From UBA3006 sp031401235 (GTDB lineage: Bacteria; Actinomycetota; Acidimicrobiia; Acidimicrobiales; Ilumatobacteraceae): a DNA stretch of 64,000 bases. Where the stretch lies: positions 1-64,000 of the forward strand of contig JANNRJ010000031.1 in assembly GCA_031401235.1 (NCBI GenBank). Reading direction: 5' to 3'. Shown here piece by piece: positions 42,355 through 50,125 of this stretch. The position numbers and the translations under genes were made by a program. Position 1 is the first letter of the stretch. The number at the start of each line of letters is the position of its first letter. The notes below the pieces were generated by a model. The model worked only from the letters and a program-made list of their open reading frames with translations, did no database searches and was not told where the DNA came from.

Positions 42355-43581
42355 ATGACTCTCGACGTTGCCCGCATCCGCAAAGATTTTCCCGTTTTAC
42401 AACGAGAGATCAATGGCAAGCCACTGGTGTATTTGGATAGTGCCAACACGTCGCAAAAACCGCAGGCGGTTATCGATGCAATGACATCGTTCATGGAAAC
42501 TGCGTATGCGCCGATCAATCGAAGTGCCTACCAACTGGCCACGGAAGCAACTGACCTTTATGAAGATGCCCGCACCAAGGTTGCCCGCTTTATCAATGCC
42601 AATAAATCCAACGAAATCATCTTCACCAAGAACGCCACCGAGGCACTGAACCTCGTGATCATGAGTTGGGGTCGCGCCAATTTGCACTCAGGTGATGTCG
42701 TGCTACTCACCCACCTCGAACATCATGCCAACATCGTGCCATGGCACATGTTGGTCGCCGAACGGGGAATTCAATTGCGCTGGGTTCCACTCACCGCTGA
42801 TGGACAATTAGATATCGCCGACTTGGACACACTGCTGAACGGGGTCAAAGTGTTTGCCTTCACGGCGATGTCCAATGTGCTTGGCACTATTACACCTGTT
42901 TCGCAACTCTGCGCCGCTGCCCACAGGGCCGGTGCACTCACCATCGTCGACGCGTGCCAGTCGGTACCTCATCTGTCAACCGATGTACGTGTATGGGATG
43001 CAGATTTCATTGCTTTTAGCTCGCATAAAATGTGCGGTCCATCGGGTGTCGGAGTGCTGTGGGGGCGAGAGTCACTGCTCGACGAGCTGCCCCCTTTTCT
43101 AGGTGGCGGAAACATGATTTCCGATGTCCGACTAGATGGATTCACTCCAGCCGAACTCCCAGCCAAATTTGAAGCCGGCACCCCACCGATAACTGAAGTA
43201 GTTGGGCTCGGCGCGGCGATCGATTACCTCGAGCGAATTGGCATGCAGAATGTCCGTCAGCATGAAATGCAAATGAGCGCCTATGTTCTGAACACCTTTG
43301 TTCAACGATTCGGCGATGACATCACTATTCACGGACCAGTGAACCCTGAACAACGCAGTGCAACCTTCAGTTTTTCGTTTCGCGGAATACACCCCCATGA
43401 TTTGAGTCAAGTACTTGACCAACACAACGTCTGTATCCGCGCGGGTCATCACTGCGCCAAGCCACTGATGCGTGTCCTTGGCACCAATGCCACGGCGCGT
43501 GCAAGTTTCTATCTGTACAACACCGAAGCAGATGCCGACGCCTTGGCTAATGCACTTGACAGTGCGTCCGATATCTTCTGA
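42355..43581 (+). CDS. sufS: cysteine desulfurase SufS
   Basis: PLP enzyme of 408 residues that frees sulfur from cysteine. NATEALNLVIMSWG, the PLP-phosphate THLEHHANIVPWH, the Schiff-base lysine in FSSHKMCGPSGVGVLWG, and the catalytic cysteine in IRAGHHCAKPLM are visible; the short loop around Cys marks a group II (SufS) enzyme that hands sulfur to SufU. GGAG precedes the ATG. Between sufC and sufU. Confidence 0.95.
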   Translation: MTLDVARIRKDFPVLQREINGKPLVYLDSANTSQKPQAVIDAMTSFMETAYAPINRSAYQLATEATDLYEDARTKVARFINANKSNEIIFTKNATEALNLVIMSWGRANLHSGDVVLLTHLEHHANIVPWHMLVAERGIQLRWVPLTADGQLDIADLDTLLNGVKVFAFTAMSNVLGTITPVSQLCAAAHRAGALTIVDACQSVPHLSTDVRVWDADFIAFSSHKMCGPSGVGVLWGRESLLDELPPFLGGGNMISDVRLDGFTPAELPAKFEAGTPPITEVVGLGAAIDYLERIGMQNVRQHEMQMSAYVLNTFVQRFGDDITIHGPVNPEQRSATFSFSFRGIHPHDLSQVLDQHNVCIRAGHHCAKPLMRVLGTNATARASFYLYNTEADADALANALDSASDIF

Positions 43582-43604
43582 GATAGTTTACGAAGGAGCA
43601 CCAC

Positions 43605-44057
43605 ATGCCTGGCCTTGAAGATCTTTACCGCGAAATTATCCTCGATCATTATCGCACCCCTCGCAATCGCGGCGAACTCGATCCGCCGGCGGTATCTGCT
43701 GAGGGTTACAACCCGCTGTGTGGAGATGAAATTCGCGTTTTCATCATTGTCAAAGACGGCGTAGTAAGCGATGTTCGCTTCAATGGTTCTGGATGCTCCA
43801 TCAGTCAAAGTTCAACATCGATGATGACCACAGCGATCAAGGGAAAATCGGTAGACGAGGTGCGCAAAGTTGTGCGCCGTTTCAAACACATGATGACCAT
43901 TGAAGAGGACGGAGATGCCACGCCAGTTGATGAATCACTCAACTTGGGTGATCTCGAGGCCTTGCAAGGAGTCGTGAAATTTCCGGTTCGTATCAAATGC
44001 GCAACACTTGGTTGGAACACCCTCCTCGATGCGCTCAATGCGAGTTCACAGACGTAG
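43605..44057 (+). CDS. sufU: SufU, sulfur-transfer zinc protein
   Basis: Protein of 150 residues. The zinc ligands are Cys in YNPLCGDEI, Asp two residues later, Cys in GSGCSISQSSTSMM, and Cys in RIKCATLGWNTL. SufU accepts sulfur from SufS by ligand exchange. The 18-21 residue insertion that separates SufU from IscU is present between the second and third Cys (KRFKHMMTIEED region). GAAGGAG precedes the ATG. Confidence 0.93.
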   Translation: MPGLEDLYREIILDHYRTPRNRGELDPPAVSAEGYNPLCGDEIRVFIIVKDGVVSDVRFNGSGCSISQSSTSMMTTAIKGKSVDEVRKVVRRFKHMMTIEEDGDATPVDESLNLGDLEALQGVVKFPVRIKCATLGWNTLLDALNASSQT

Positions 44058-44060
44058 AAT
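44055..44060 (+). promoter_or_regulatory. -10 element of a leaderless promoter
   Basis: TAGAAT ends six bases before the ATG at 44067; it overlaps the end of sufU. Confidence 0.3.
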
Positions 44061-44066
44061 TTTCAC

Positions 44067-45131
44067 ATGGCAATCGCCGGGGAAGTCTTGGCCAAGGCGC
44101 CGAAAGTTCTTTTGCATGATCATCTTGATGGCGGATTACGTGCCGAGACGGTAATTGATCTTGCACGTGAGTACGGGTACTCAAAGTTACCTACCACCGA
44201 TGTCGCGGAGCTGCAAAAGTGGTTTCACCGCGGTGCTAAGCGCAATGACCTGGTCTTGTATCTCGAAACTTTTGCCCACACCGTTGGAGTCATGCAGCAC
44301 CGCGACGCCATTGAACGAGTGGCATACGAATGCGCACAGGATCTAGCCAAAGACGGAGTGGTATATGCCGAAGTTCGATTCGCACCGGAACTGAGCACCG
44401 AGGCCGGACTCACTCTGGATGAAGTTATGCGGGCCGTGCTTGATGGTCTCAAGCGTGGTTCGGCGGGAACCAAACTCACGGTGTATGCGCTGTGCTGTGC
44501 AATGCGCACTGCGGCCCGCAGCCTTCAAATCGCCGAACTTGCCGTGCGCTGGCGAGATGAGGGTGTAGTTGGTTTCGACATCGCCGGCGCCGAAGCTGGC
44601 TATCCACCCACACGGCATCTTGATGCCTTTCAATACATTCAGCGCTCCAACTTTCACACCACCATTCATGCCGGCGAAGCCTTTGGATTGCCCTCGATTT
44701 GGGAGGCATTGCAGTTCTGTGGCGCGGAGCGTCTCGGTCATGGCGTACGAATTGTCGACGACATAACCGGTGACCTAGGCAACGAACAACTTGGACGACT
44801 TGCCCAATATGTTCGCGATCGTCGAATTCCCCTTGAGTTGTGTCCGACTTCAAATGTGAACACGGGAGTGTGCGCCTCGATTGCCACCCATCCGATCGGC
44901 ATGTTAAAGCGCCTTCGCTTCCGTGTCACGGTAAACACCGATAACCGGCTGATGAGCGCGACCTCAATGACCAAAGAATTTGAGCAGCTTGCCGAGGCCT
45001 TCGATTGGACCATTGCCGACTTCCAATGGCTTACGGTAAATGCAATGAAAAGCGCCTTCGCCCCTTTTGATGAACGTCTAAAACTCATCAATGAAGTGAT
45101 CAAGCCGCAATACGCCTCTCTGGGCGCCTAG
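44067..45131 (+). CDS. add: adenosine deaminase
   Basis: Zinc amidohydrolase of 354 residues converting adenosine to inosine in purine salvage. Metal ligands: LLHDHLDGGLR (HxH), TIHAGEAFG (His, with the general-base Glu), RLGHGVRI (His), and VNTDNRLMSA (Asp-Asn where many have Asp-Asp). GGAGTVKFPVR-type neighbours are absent; gene stands between sufU and the convergent marR gene, overlapping the latter by four bases. Confidence 0.92.
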   Translation: MAIAGEVLAKAPKVLLHDHLDGGLRAETVIDLAREYGYSKLPTTDVAELQKWFHRGAKRNDLVLYLETFAHTVGVMQHRDAIERVAYECAQDLAKDGVVYAEVRFAPELSTEAGLTLDEVMRAVLDGLKRGSAGTKLTVYALCCAMRTAARSLQIAELAVRWRDEGVVGFDIAGAEAGYPPTRHLDAFQYIQRSNFHTTIHAGEAFGLPSIWEALQFCGAERLGHGVRIVDDITGDLGNEQLGRLAQYVRDRRIPLELCPTSNVNTGVCASIATHPIGMLKRLRFRVTVNTDNRLMSATSMTKEFEQLAEAFDWTIADFQWLTVNAMKSAFAPFDERLKLINEVIKPQYASLGA

Positions 45132-45589
45132 TCCATCTCTCTTCCAAGGTGATCGGCAATCTTGGCGAATGCGGATCCGATTGCTTTAATTTCTCCCGAC
45201 GTCAAATGATCAATCATCATCCGTCGAACACTGCACAAATGAGTGGGTGCCGCTTTCTTGAGCAAGGCAAGACCCTTGGAGGTGAGTACCACATAAGCAA
45301 CGCGTTTATCGTCATCTGACCGTCTCCGAGATACGAGTTTTGCCTTGAGAACACCCTCCATTCGGCGAGTAAGCCCGCCTCTCGAAAGTTGCAACGTTTC
45401 GGCAAGATCGCACATGCGTAATTGCTGTTCGGGCGACTCGGACAACATGGCCAGGAGTTGATAGTCGCCAAGGTCCAATCGGAATGGCGCAAGATCGCCT
45501 TCAATGGCCTTTAAAAGATCTCCAGAAGTGGAAATGAACATGCGCCACGCCCGCATTTCATCGGGAGTCAACCAATTTGGCTCAGACAT
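45128..45589 (-). CDS. MarR-family transcriptional regulator
   Basis: Winged-helix regulator of 153 residues: LDLGDYQLLAMLSESPEQQLRMCDLAETLQLSRGGLTRRMEGVLKAKLVSR-type core (recognition helix LSRGGLTRRMEGV) and wing RRSDDDKRVAYVVLTSKGLALL. These dimers usually repress a neighbour and release it when a phenolic or oxidant binds. Divergent from the DoxX gene, with paired GTTG-N6-CAAC sites between. Confidence 0.9.
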   Translation of the reverse strand: MSEPNWLTPDEMRAWRMFISTSGDLLKAIEGDLAPFRLDLGDYQLLAMLSESPEQQLRMCDLAETLQLSRGGLTRRMEGVLKAKLVSRRRSDDDKRVAYVVLTSKGLALLKKAAPTHLCSVRRMMIDHLTSGEIKAIGSAFAKIADHLGREMD

Positions 45590-45626
45590 AGGTTAAGGAT
45601 ACCCGAAAAATATCTTTAAAAGAATG

Positions 45627-45640
45627 GTTGCGAACACAAC
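45627..45640. promoter_or_regulatory. GTTG-N6-CAAC site, candidate MarR operator 1
   Basis: GTTG-cgaaca-CAAC between the divergent marR and doxX genes. The same half-sites with the same spacing recur at 45656-45669. Confidence 0.4.
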
Positions 45641-45649
45641 TACTTTTCC

Positions 45650-45675
45650 GATATAGTTGCGGTCTCAACGATATC
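45650..45675. promoter_or_regulatory. 26-base near-palindrome, candidate MarR operator 2
   Basis: GATATAGTTG-N6-CAACGATATC, one mismatch in ten per arm. It contains the second GTTG-N6-CAAC core, 29 bases from the first, 35 bases before the doxX start. Confidence 0.5.
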
Positions 45676-45709
45676 CAATAATGGGCGTTGCCAACTAAGG
45701 AGCGCAGCA

Positions 45710-46132
45710 GTGAACGCAGTATTGATTTTCAGCAGGATCATTTTTGGCCTGATATTCATAATCTCAGGCATCAGCCACTTCACCAAGGTCGAAGCCATGA
45801 CTGGCTATTCCAAATTCAAAAGGATTCCCGCGGCCAAGTTCTCCGTCCTCGCGTCTGGACTAATCCTTTTCTTCGGCGGTGTTTCAGTAATTCTGGGGAT
45901 CTATGCAGATCTCGGCGCACTTCTTCTCGCCGGATTGCTCGCAATAATGGCTTTGAAAATGCACGACTTTTGGAACCAGAGTGAACCGCAAGCCAAACAA
46001 ACTGAAAGCATTGGATTCTGGAAAGATATCTCCTTGGCCGGAAGCGCTTTGTTTATCTTCGCCATTACCGCCACCGCAAAATCGGATTATGGCTGGACAC
46101 TGACAGAAAGCCTGTTCTCAATCAAGCGATAA
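45710..46132 (+). CDS. DoxX-family membrane protein
   Basis: Protein of 140 residues with four membrane helices, beginning FSRIIFGLIFIISGISHFTKVEAM, the DoxX signature, and with SVLASGLILFFGGVSVILGIYADLGALLLAGLLAIMALKMHDFW in the middle. DoxX proteins are linked to thiol redox balance and to quinone or aldehyde stress. GTG start with AAGGAG nine bases upstream. Probably controlled by the divergent MarR. A terminator follows at 46159. Confidence 0.87.
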   Translation: MNAVLIFSRIIFGLIFIISGISHFTKVEAMTGYSKFKRIPAAKFSVLASGLILFFGGVSVILGIYADLGALLLAGLLAIMALKMHDFWNQSEPQAKQTESIGFWKDISLAGSALFIFAITATAKSDYGWTLTESLFSIKR

Positions 46133-46158
46133 GCAAATCTCCCCATTTGCTTGTCAAC

Positions 46159-46180
46159 GGCGACACAGAAATGTGTCGCC
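46159..46180 (+). terminator. terminator hairpin of doxX, repeated sequence
   Basis: GGCGACACA pairs perfectly with TGTGTCGCC around GAAA, followed by ATTTTCG. The stem and loop are identical to the core of the minus-strand terminator at 5176-5205, with the same orientation relative to the upstream gene. Confidence 0.75.
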
Positions 46181-46220
46181 ATTTTCGATTCGTACCAATA
46201 AACGCACACATTCCAAGCAA

Positions 46221-46559
46221 ATGCCGCGTCGGAAGAAGAAACGGGAACAATCAACACCAATTCCGGTTGACTGGAGTTTCGTATTACGTTATAGTTCAGT
46301 TTCGATATATGATTCAGCGTTCAAGCACGGAATTCATTCTTCTGACATCGTCCATGCCCATACTCATGCTGTCGCATTTTTTGAGTTCAGCTCCAGTTAT
46401 CCAGAGAGAAAGTTACTTGTCATTGGATCAGACACGGCAGGAAATCTTCTTGAACTTATTGGAGTGGTGAAGCGAGGTGATGTCCTAGTGATAATTCATT
46501 CCATGCCCTTGCGACGCCGTTTCAGTGAATTGATGGAAAGGAATTCGGGATATGCCTAG
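46221..46559 (+). CDS. probable toxin of a BrnT-like/RHH toxin-antitoxin pair
   Basis: Protein of 112 residues with a basic N terminus (MPRRKKKREQ) and the core IYDSAFKHGIHSSDIVHAHTHAV, FFEFSSSYPERKLLVIGSDTAGNLLELIGVV, VLVIIHSMPLRRRFSELM. The order helix with KHGI, strand with LVIGxDxAGxLLE and strand ending VIIHSMPxRxxF is that of small actinobacterial BrnT/RelE-like toxins. It overlaps the ribbon-helix-helix gene by eight bases. ATG at 46221 is chosen over 46173, which lies in the terminator hairpin. No toxicity is shown by sequence. Confidence 0.65.
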   Translation: MPRRKKKREQSTPIPVDWSFVLRYSSVSIYDSAFKHGIHSSDIVHAHTHAVAFFEFSSSYPERKLLVIGSDTAGNLLELIGVVKRGDVLVIIHSMPLRRRFSELMERNSGYA

Positions 46560-46830
46560 ACGAAATCGAAAGTACCGCTTAAAGACCGGCGAGGTGCTCA
46601 CGGACGCCGACCTTCACCGCTTGGCAGATGAATACGCCACAAAGGAATTTGACCTTTCTACTTTCATTCGACTCCCCGGTCGTCCGATGATGGGTAAGTC
46701 GGTTGCCAACGTCGTGCCTGTCCGGCTGGACGACGAAATTGTCCAGTCGCTCGACTCCCGTGCTAAGCGCGATCGCACAACACGTAGCGACGTTATCCGT
46801 CGCGCCATTGCTACTTATCTGGCCAGTTAG
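46552..46830 (+). CDS. ribbon-helix-helix (CopG/Arc-like) antitoxin
   Basis: Protein of 92 residues. The C-terminal part ANVVPVRLDDEIVQSLDSRAKRDRTTRSDVIRRAIATYL-type sequence (strand VVPVRLDDEIVQSL, helices SRAKRDRTTRSDVIRRAIATYL) is a clear ribbon-helix-helix DNA-binding domain. The N terminus (YRLKTGEVLTDADLHRLADEYATKEFDLS) probably binds the toxin. Eight-base overlap with the toxin gene; toxin first is the BrnTA order. Confidence 0.8.
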   Translation: MPRRNRKYRLKTGEVLTDADLHRLADEYATKEFDLSTFIRLPGRPMMGKSVANVVPVRLDDEIVQSLDSRAKRDRTTRSDVIRRAIATYLAS

Positions 46831-46933
46831 AGCATCAATCTCGATTAAACCTTCCGCACTGCAAGCAGTCTAATTTCTTACCGTCCTGATGAATTGTTGC
46901 GTTGTACTATTGTCAACTTGGGGGTGGAGGCTA

Positions 46934-47767
46934 ATGCGATTAGGAAACGTAGTCGTTGTCGGACTCGGATTGATCAGCATCGTCTTCGCTGTATTCGTGT
47001 CATGGAATTGGCGGCAACTTCCGCTCAAGTTCCGGTCATCGCCTTCTGTTGAGAGTGAATGGCACGAGCGACTTCGGCGATCAAGTAGGACCGTTGGTGG
47101 TGTATTCACGGCAGGAGCAATTGCTGGGGTGCTTGTTCTTGGGGTCGTTGGTCGACTTGTGATGCGAATTCTTGGCGCAACTTCTGGCAATGCCCAAGGA
47201 CGTCTTACCGAAGCCGGCGAAACCGTCGGCGAAATAACTTTCGGCGGATCGTTTGCATTCCTAATTTTCATCGGACTGGGCGGCGGGACCATTATCGCCG
47301 CCATATACATATTCATCCGATCTTGGTTGCCGGCCAAAGCAGGTTCTGCCGGACTAATTCTTGGCATTCTGGTAATTGGGACATTTGGAGTTTCAGATGC
47401 GCTAGCTCCCAGCAATGTTGACTTCGCAATTCTGACTCCACTTTGGCTGGCGGTATTGTTACTTGTCGCAACTGGTATTCTGTTTGCGACAACTTTTACC
47501 GCAATTGCGGCACGACTTGATCAATTCACTCAAACTGCTGGCGGTCGTGGTGCATTTGTTTACCTGGCGTTCTTCCTTGGAGCCATTCCTCCGGTTGGAG
47601 CCGCCATGGTTGTCCAGATAGTTCTCCGGACTTTCGGCGGTGAGAGGCTATTTGCATTAGTCCACGGGGCCGCGAGTCGGACAACTGGACGCATCGTTGT
47701 TGCCGCAGGAACCGCGGTGACTACATTCCTTGTGATCAGCGCGGCTGTCGATATTTTGACCGCCTAA
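46934..47767 (+). CDS. membrane protein, paralog of the one at 52508
   Basis: Protein of 277 residues with about seven membrane helices. After helix 1 comes a cytosolic segment, then AGAIAGVLVLGVVGRLVMRILGAT, a Gly-x3-GVxxRxxMR motif that is also in the protein at 52508-53179. No enzyme motif is seen. ATG at 46934 is chosen because GGTGGAGG lies just before it; an earlier ATG at 46889 would add a Cys-rich stretch. Function unknown. Confidence 0.65.
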   Translation: MRLGNVVVVGLGLISIVFAVFVSWNWRQLPLKFRSSPSVESEWHERLRRSSRTVGGVFTAGAIAGVLVLGVVGRLVMRILGATSGNAQGRLTEAGETVGEITFGGSFAFLIFIGLGGGTIIAAIYIFIRSWLPAKAGSAGLILGILVIGTFGVSDALAPSNVDFAILTPLWLAVLLLVATGILFATTFTAIAARLDQFTQTAGGRGAFVYLAFFLGAIPPVGAAMVVQIVLRTFGGERLFALVHGAASRTTGRIVVAAGTAVTTFLVISAAVDILTA

Positions 47768-47787
47768 CGAGTATCGCGGTGTTGAAA

Positions 47788-48267
47788 ATGAGAAGACTGG
47801 TCAGCGGCGATGAATCAGTGCTGCGTGAGATCCGCCTTCGAGCGTTACTTGACAGTCCGAGCGCATATGGATCTATCTATGAATACGAATATCTGTTCGT
47901 CGAAGACGACTGGAGAAAACGCCTAGCCAGAAACGACGCAGCCACATTTGTGGGTGAGCACGACGATGGTGTGCCCATTGGACTTGTGACCGGAGCAATC
48001 GATGATGACTTTGCCGAGATTAGTTGGCTGTTGTCAATGTGGGTGGATCCCACGTCGCGGGGAAATGATGTCGCCGGTCAACTGATTGATGAAGTTATTG
48101 CCTGGTCGAAACTGCACGATTGCACTTCAATCCACCTCCAAGTAACGGACGGAAACACCAGTGCTGAGCGGGCGTATCTAAAGCGCGGCTTTCGAAGAAC
48201 AGGCACGACAGTATTGCGCGAGCGAGACAACGTCACTGAATTTGAAATGAAGCTAGCCCTAGATTGA
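47788..48267 (+). CDS. GNAT-family N-acetyltransferase
   Basis: Protein of about 159 residues: MRRLVSGDESVLREIRLRALLDSP, then AEISWLLSMWVDPTSRGNDVAGQLIDEVIAWSK with the acetyl-CoA pyrophosphate loop R-G-N-D-V-A, and IHLQVTDGNTSAERAYLKRGFRRTG. Substrate unknown. An in-frame GTG at 47779 is possible as start. Its stop overlaps the convergent hydrolase gene by nine bases. Confidence 0.87.
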   Translation: MRRLVSGDESVLREIRLRALLDSPSAYGSIYEYEYLFVEDDWRKRLARNDAATFVGEHDDGVPIGLVTGAIDDDFAEISWLLSMWVDPTSRGNDVAGQLIDEVIAWSKLHDCTSIHLQVTDGNTSAERAYLKRGFRRTGTTVLRERDNVTEFEMKLALD

Positions 48268-49023
48268 CGAATCAAACGACCGAACACGCTCAAGAAATCT
48301 AGGCGAATCAACCAGGTGTGGATAGTGTCCGTGGTCGGGCCATGACTCCACCGTAACGTTTGGCAATATTGACCGAATCCAATTGGTGTACTCATCGCCC
48401 ACAGCGCTTCCGTGCAGTGACAAATACGGGGCTGTGATTCCTGAGACCAGTGCACTGATGGTGGCGTCGAGATCCTCAAAACTTGTATCAAACACCGGTC
48501 CCCACATTCCTAGCACCACGTTTTGGTCGGCACGGCGTAAGGCAACCAGTCGAGCAACTTCGTCTGGCAATAGCGGTCCGTGCAACGTGCTGAAAATCAT
48601 TCCAATCGCCATATCGAATGAAGTCTTATCGCCACGCAGCAATGGTTCGAGTTGTCCTAGCCCTTCCTTGAACTCGGCAAGTCTCAATGTTTGATCAATG
48701 TTGATTACTGCTCGACACGGGAAGGTCGCGCCATACGCAGTCGCCACAACGGAACCCATGGAGTGCCCAATGACCAACGGCGCGATAGTTGAGTTTGCCA
48801 ATCCTGCAAATTTCAACGTGTCGTGTACATCTGTCGCGAGAGAGATGAGATCGTATGGTTCTTCCGACTTTGAATGTCCATGTCCACGAAGATCGACGGC
48901 GAGAACGGTGTAACGCTCGCCTAACGCTTTGAGTATCGGACGGAAACTCTCCCGTGACTCCGTTAGACCGTGAATCACAATTGCGATTGGGCCGCTGCCA
49001 AGAATTTCATGAGCTAGTTCCAT
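48259..49023 (-). CDS. alpha/beta hydrolase
   Basis: Protein of 254 residues: IAIVIHGLTESRESF, VDLRGHGHSKSE, nucleophile elbow LVIGHSMGSVVATAYG (Ser), and catalytic His in WPDHGHYPHLVDSP. A general esterase/lipase or haloperoxidase-like enzyme; substrate unknown. ATG at 49023 is preferred to 49095 because the fold begins there and the longer form would cover the upstream small gene's end. Probably cotranscribed with the two small genes upstream. Confidence 0.85.
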   Translation of the reverse strand: MELAHEILGSGPIAIVIHGLTESRESFRPILKALGERYTVLAVDLRGHGHSKSEEPYDLISLATDVHDTLKFAGLANSTIAPLVIGHSMGSVVATAYGATFPCRAVINIDQTLRLAEFKEGLGQLEPLLRGDKTSFDMAIGMIFSTLHGPLLPDEVARLVALRRADQNVVLGMWGPVFDTSFEDLDATISALVSGITAPYLSLHGSAVGDEYTNWIRSILPNVTVESWPDHGHYPHLVDSPRFLERVRSFDSSI

Positions 49024-49025
49024 TC

Positions 49026-49256
49026 TCAGGATCCCACCGCAATCAACAGAAGGCCAAGTCCAAAGAATGCACATCCGACCAAACCTTTTACCCATTTGCC
49101 GCGACGCCCGAGATCGTCCTGATGTCCTGGTGTTTTTATAATATGCGACGAACCAAGCCGAACATTTCTAATCGCAACTGATCCTGGAACCGAATCGGAA
49201 GGAATCATTAACACAAAACCAAGGATTAGAAAAATAATTCCAATCGCAATGATCAC
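49026..49256 (-). CDS. small membrane protein, two helices
   Basis: Protein of 76 residues with a helix at 1-20 (IIAIGIIFLILGFVLMIPS) and one at about 57-75 (LVGCAFFGLGLLLIAVG) joined by a polar loop. It overlaps the SnoaL-like gene upstream by four bases and ends two bases before the hydrolase start, so the three form an operon. Function unknown. Confidence 0.6.
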   Translation of the reverse strand: MIIAIGIIFLILGFVLMIPSDSVPGSVAIRNVRLGSSHIIKTPGHQDDLGRRGKWVKGLVGCAFFGLGLLLIAVGS

Positions 49257-49651
49257 GAAATCAATTTAGCACCGTACAGAGCTTCGCCCGAATTAACGAG
49301 TCCATCGGATCGGAAGTGAAAAATCTCTACCGCCCGATCGTGACGTTCATCAACTTCGCGTCGGTAGATGATGGCAAGGACTAAAAGTTCCGGATCCCAA
49401 ATGAGGGATTCAAATGTAAAGACGAATTTCTTATATTGTTTGGCGCCCGACCAATACATCCTTAGTGCTTCCCGACCGTTGACGACTGAAGACCCGGTGC
49501 GCTCCGCGGCAACAGGACTAACGAATCGAACATCCAGCGTGTAGTGAGAGACGAGCAGATCAATATCGCGTTGATTCCAAGCGTCAATCCATGCGCTGGC
49601 AAACGCTTCGGGATCGATAGGCATAACAGTCCCGCTCATGTTGCCATCCAT
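49253..49651 (-). CDS. SnoaL/NTF2-like protein
   Basis: Protein of 132 residues with the cone-shaped NTF2-like fold: FASAWIDAWNQRDIDLLVSHYTLDVRFVSP, then VVNGREALRMYWSGAKQY and FEIFHFRSDGLVNSGEALYG-type end (here EIFHFRSDGLV). Such proteins may be ketosteroid isomerase- or dehydratase-like or only bind ligands. No catalytic assignment is possible. Confidence 0.8.
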   Translation of the reverse strand: MDGNMSGTVMPIDPEAFASAWIDAWNQRDIDLLVSHYTLDVRFVSPVAAERTGSSVVNGREALRMYWSGAKQYKKFVFTFESLIWDPELLVLAIIYRREVDERHDRAVEIFHFRSDGLVNSGEALYGAKLIS

Positions 49652-49711
49652 AGATAGGGTCCAATCTTTGGCGCGTAAGTCAATTCACGTTGTGATTAAC
49701 ATCGATACATT

Positions 49712-50125
49712 ATGGCTTTTCCGGTCGTTAACGGTCTACGAAGCATTGAATTTGGCACCCGAGGTGATAGCCGAAGTCGCATCATCGATTTCGTGATCAA
49801 CGGGAACAAACGTGCCACTGCTGGGTTAATTGACGAGTACCGAACCGAGGATGAGCAATTTGAACATGTCGGAGAAAAATTGGCAATGCTCGATAACGAC
49901 ATGAACCATGTAGCCACTCTGTTAGTCACCCGGGTGGAACTGTGTCGGTTTGGCGATGTTCCCGACGAGTTTGCCCTTGCCGAGGCCGAAGGAGACTTGA
50001 ACGCGTCTGATTTTCGTGCCAGCCATATGGACTCGTGGAGCAAGCAAGGCGAAAGCGTCGACAACGACACTCAACTCATTCTCATCTACTTTGACCTTCT
50101 CCCGACGGAGACTACGATCGGCTAA
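49712..50125 (+). CDS. ASCH-domain protein
   Basis: Protein of 137 residues. IEFGTRGDSRSRIIDFVINGNKRATAGLIDEY then GEKLAMLDNDMNHVATLLVTRVELCRFGDVPDEFALAEAEGD is the ASCH fold (PUA-like), with the SHMDSWS and QLILIYFDLL segments closing it. ASCH proteins bind RNA or nucleosides; one E. coli member is an amidohydrolase of N4-acetylcytidine. Role here unknown. Its stop overlaps the next ATG by one base. Confidence 0.82.
   Translation: MAFPVVNGLRSIEFGTRGDSRSRIIDFVINGNKRATAGLIDEYRTEDEQFEHVGEKLAMLDNDMNHVATLLVTRVELCRFGDVPDEFALAEAEGDLNASDFRASHMDSWSKQGESVDNDTQLILIYFDLLPTETTIG

Noticed and set aside
46889..47415. Minus-strand frame opposite the membrane protein (46870-47415)
   Set aside because: Pro/Ser/Arg-rich translation typical of a shadow of a membrane-protein gene; no motif.
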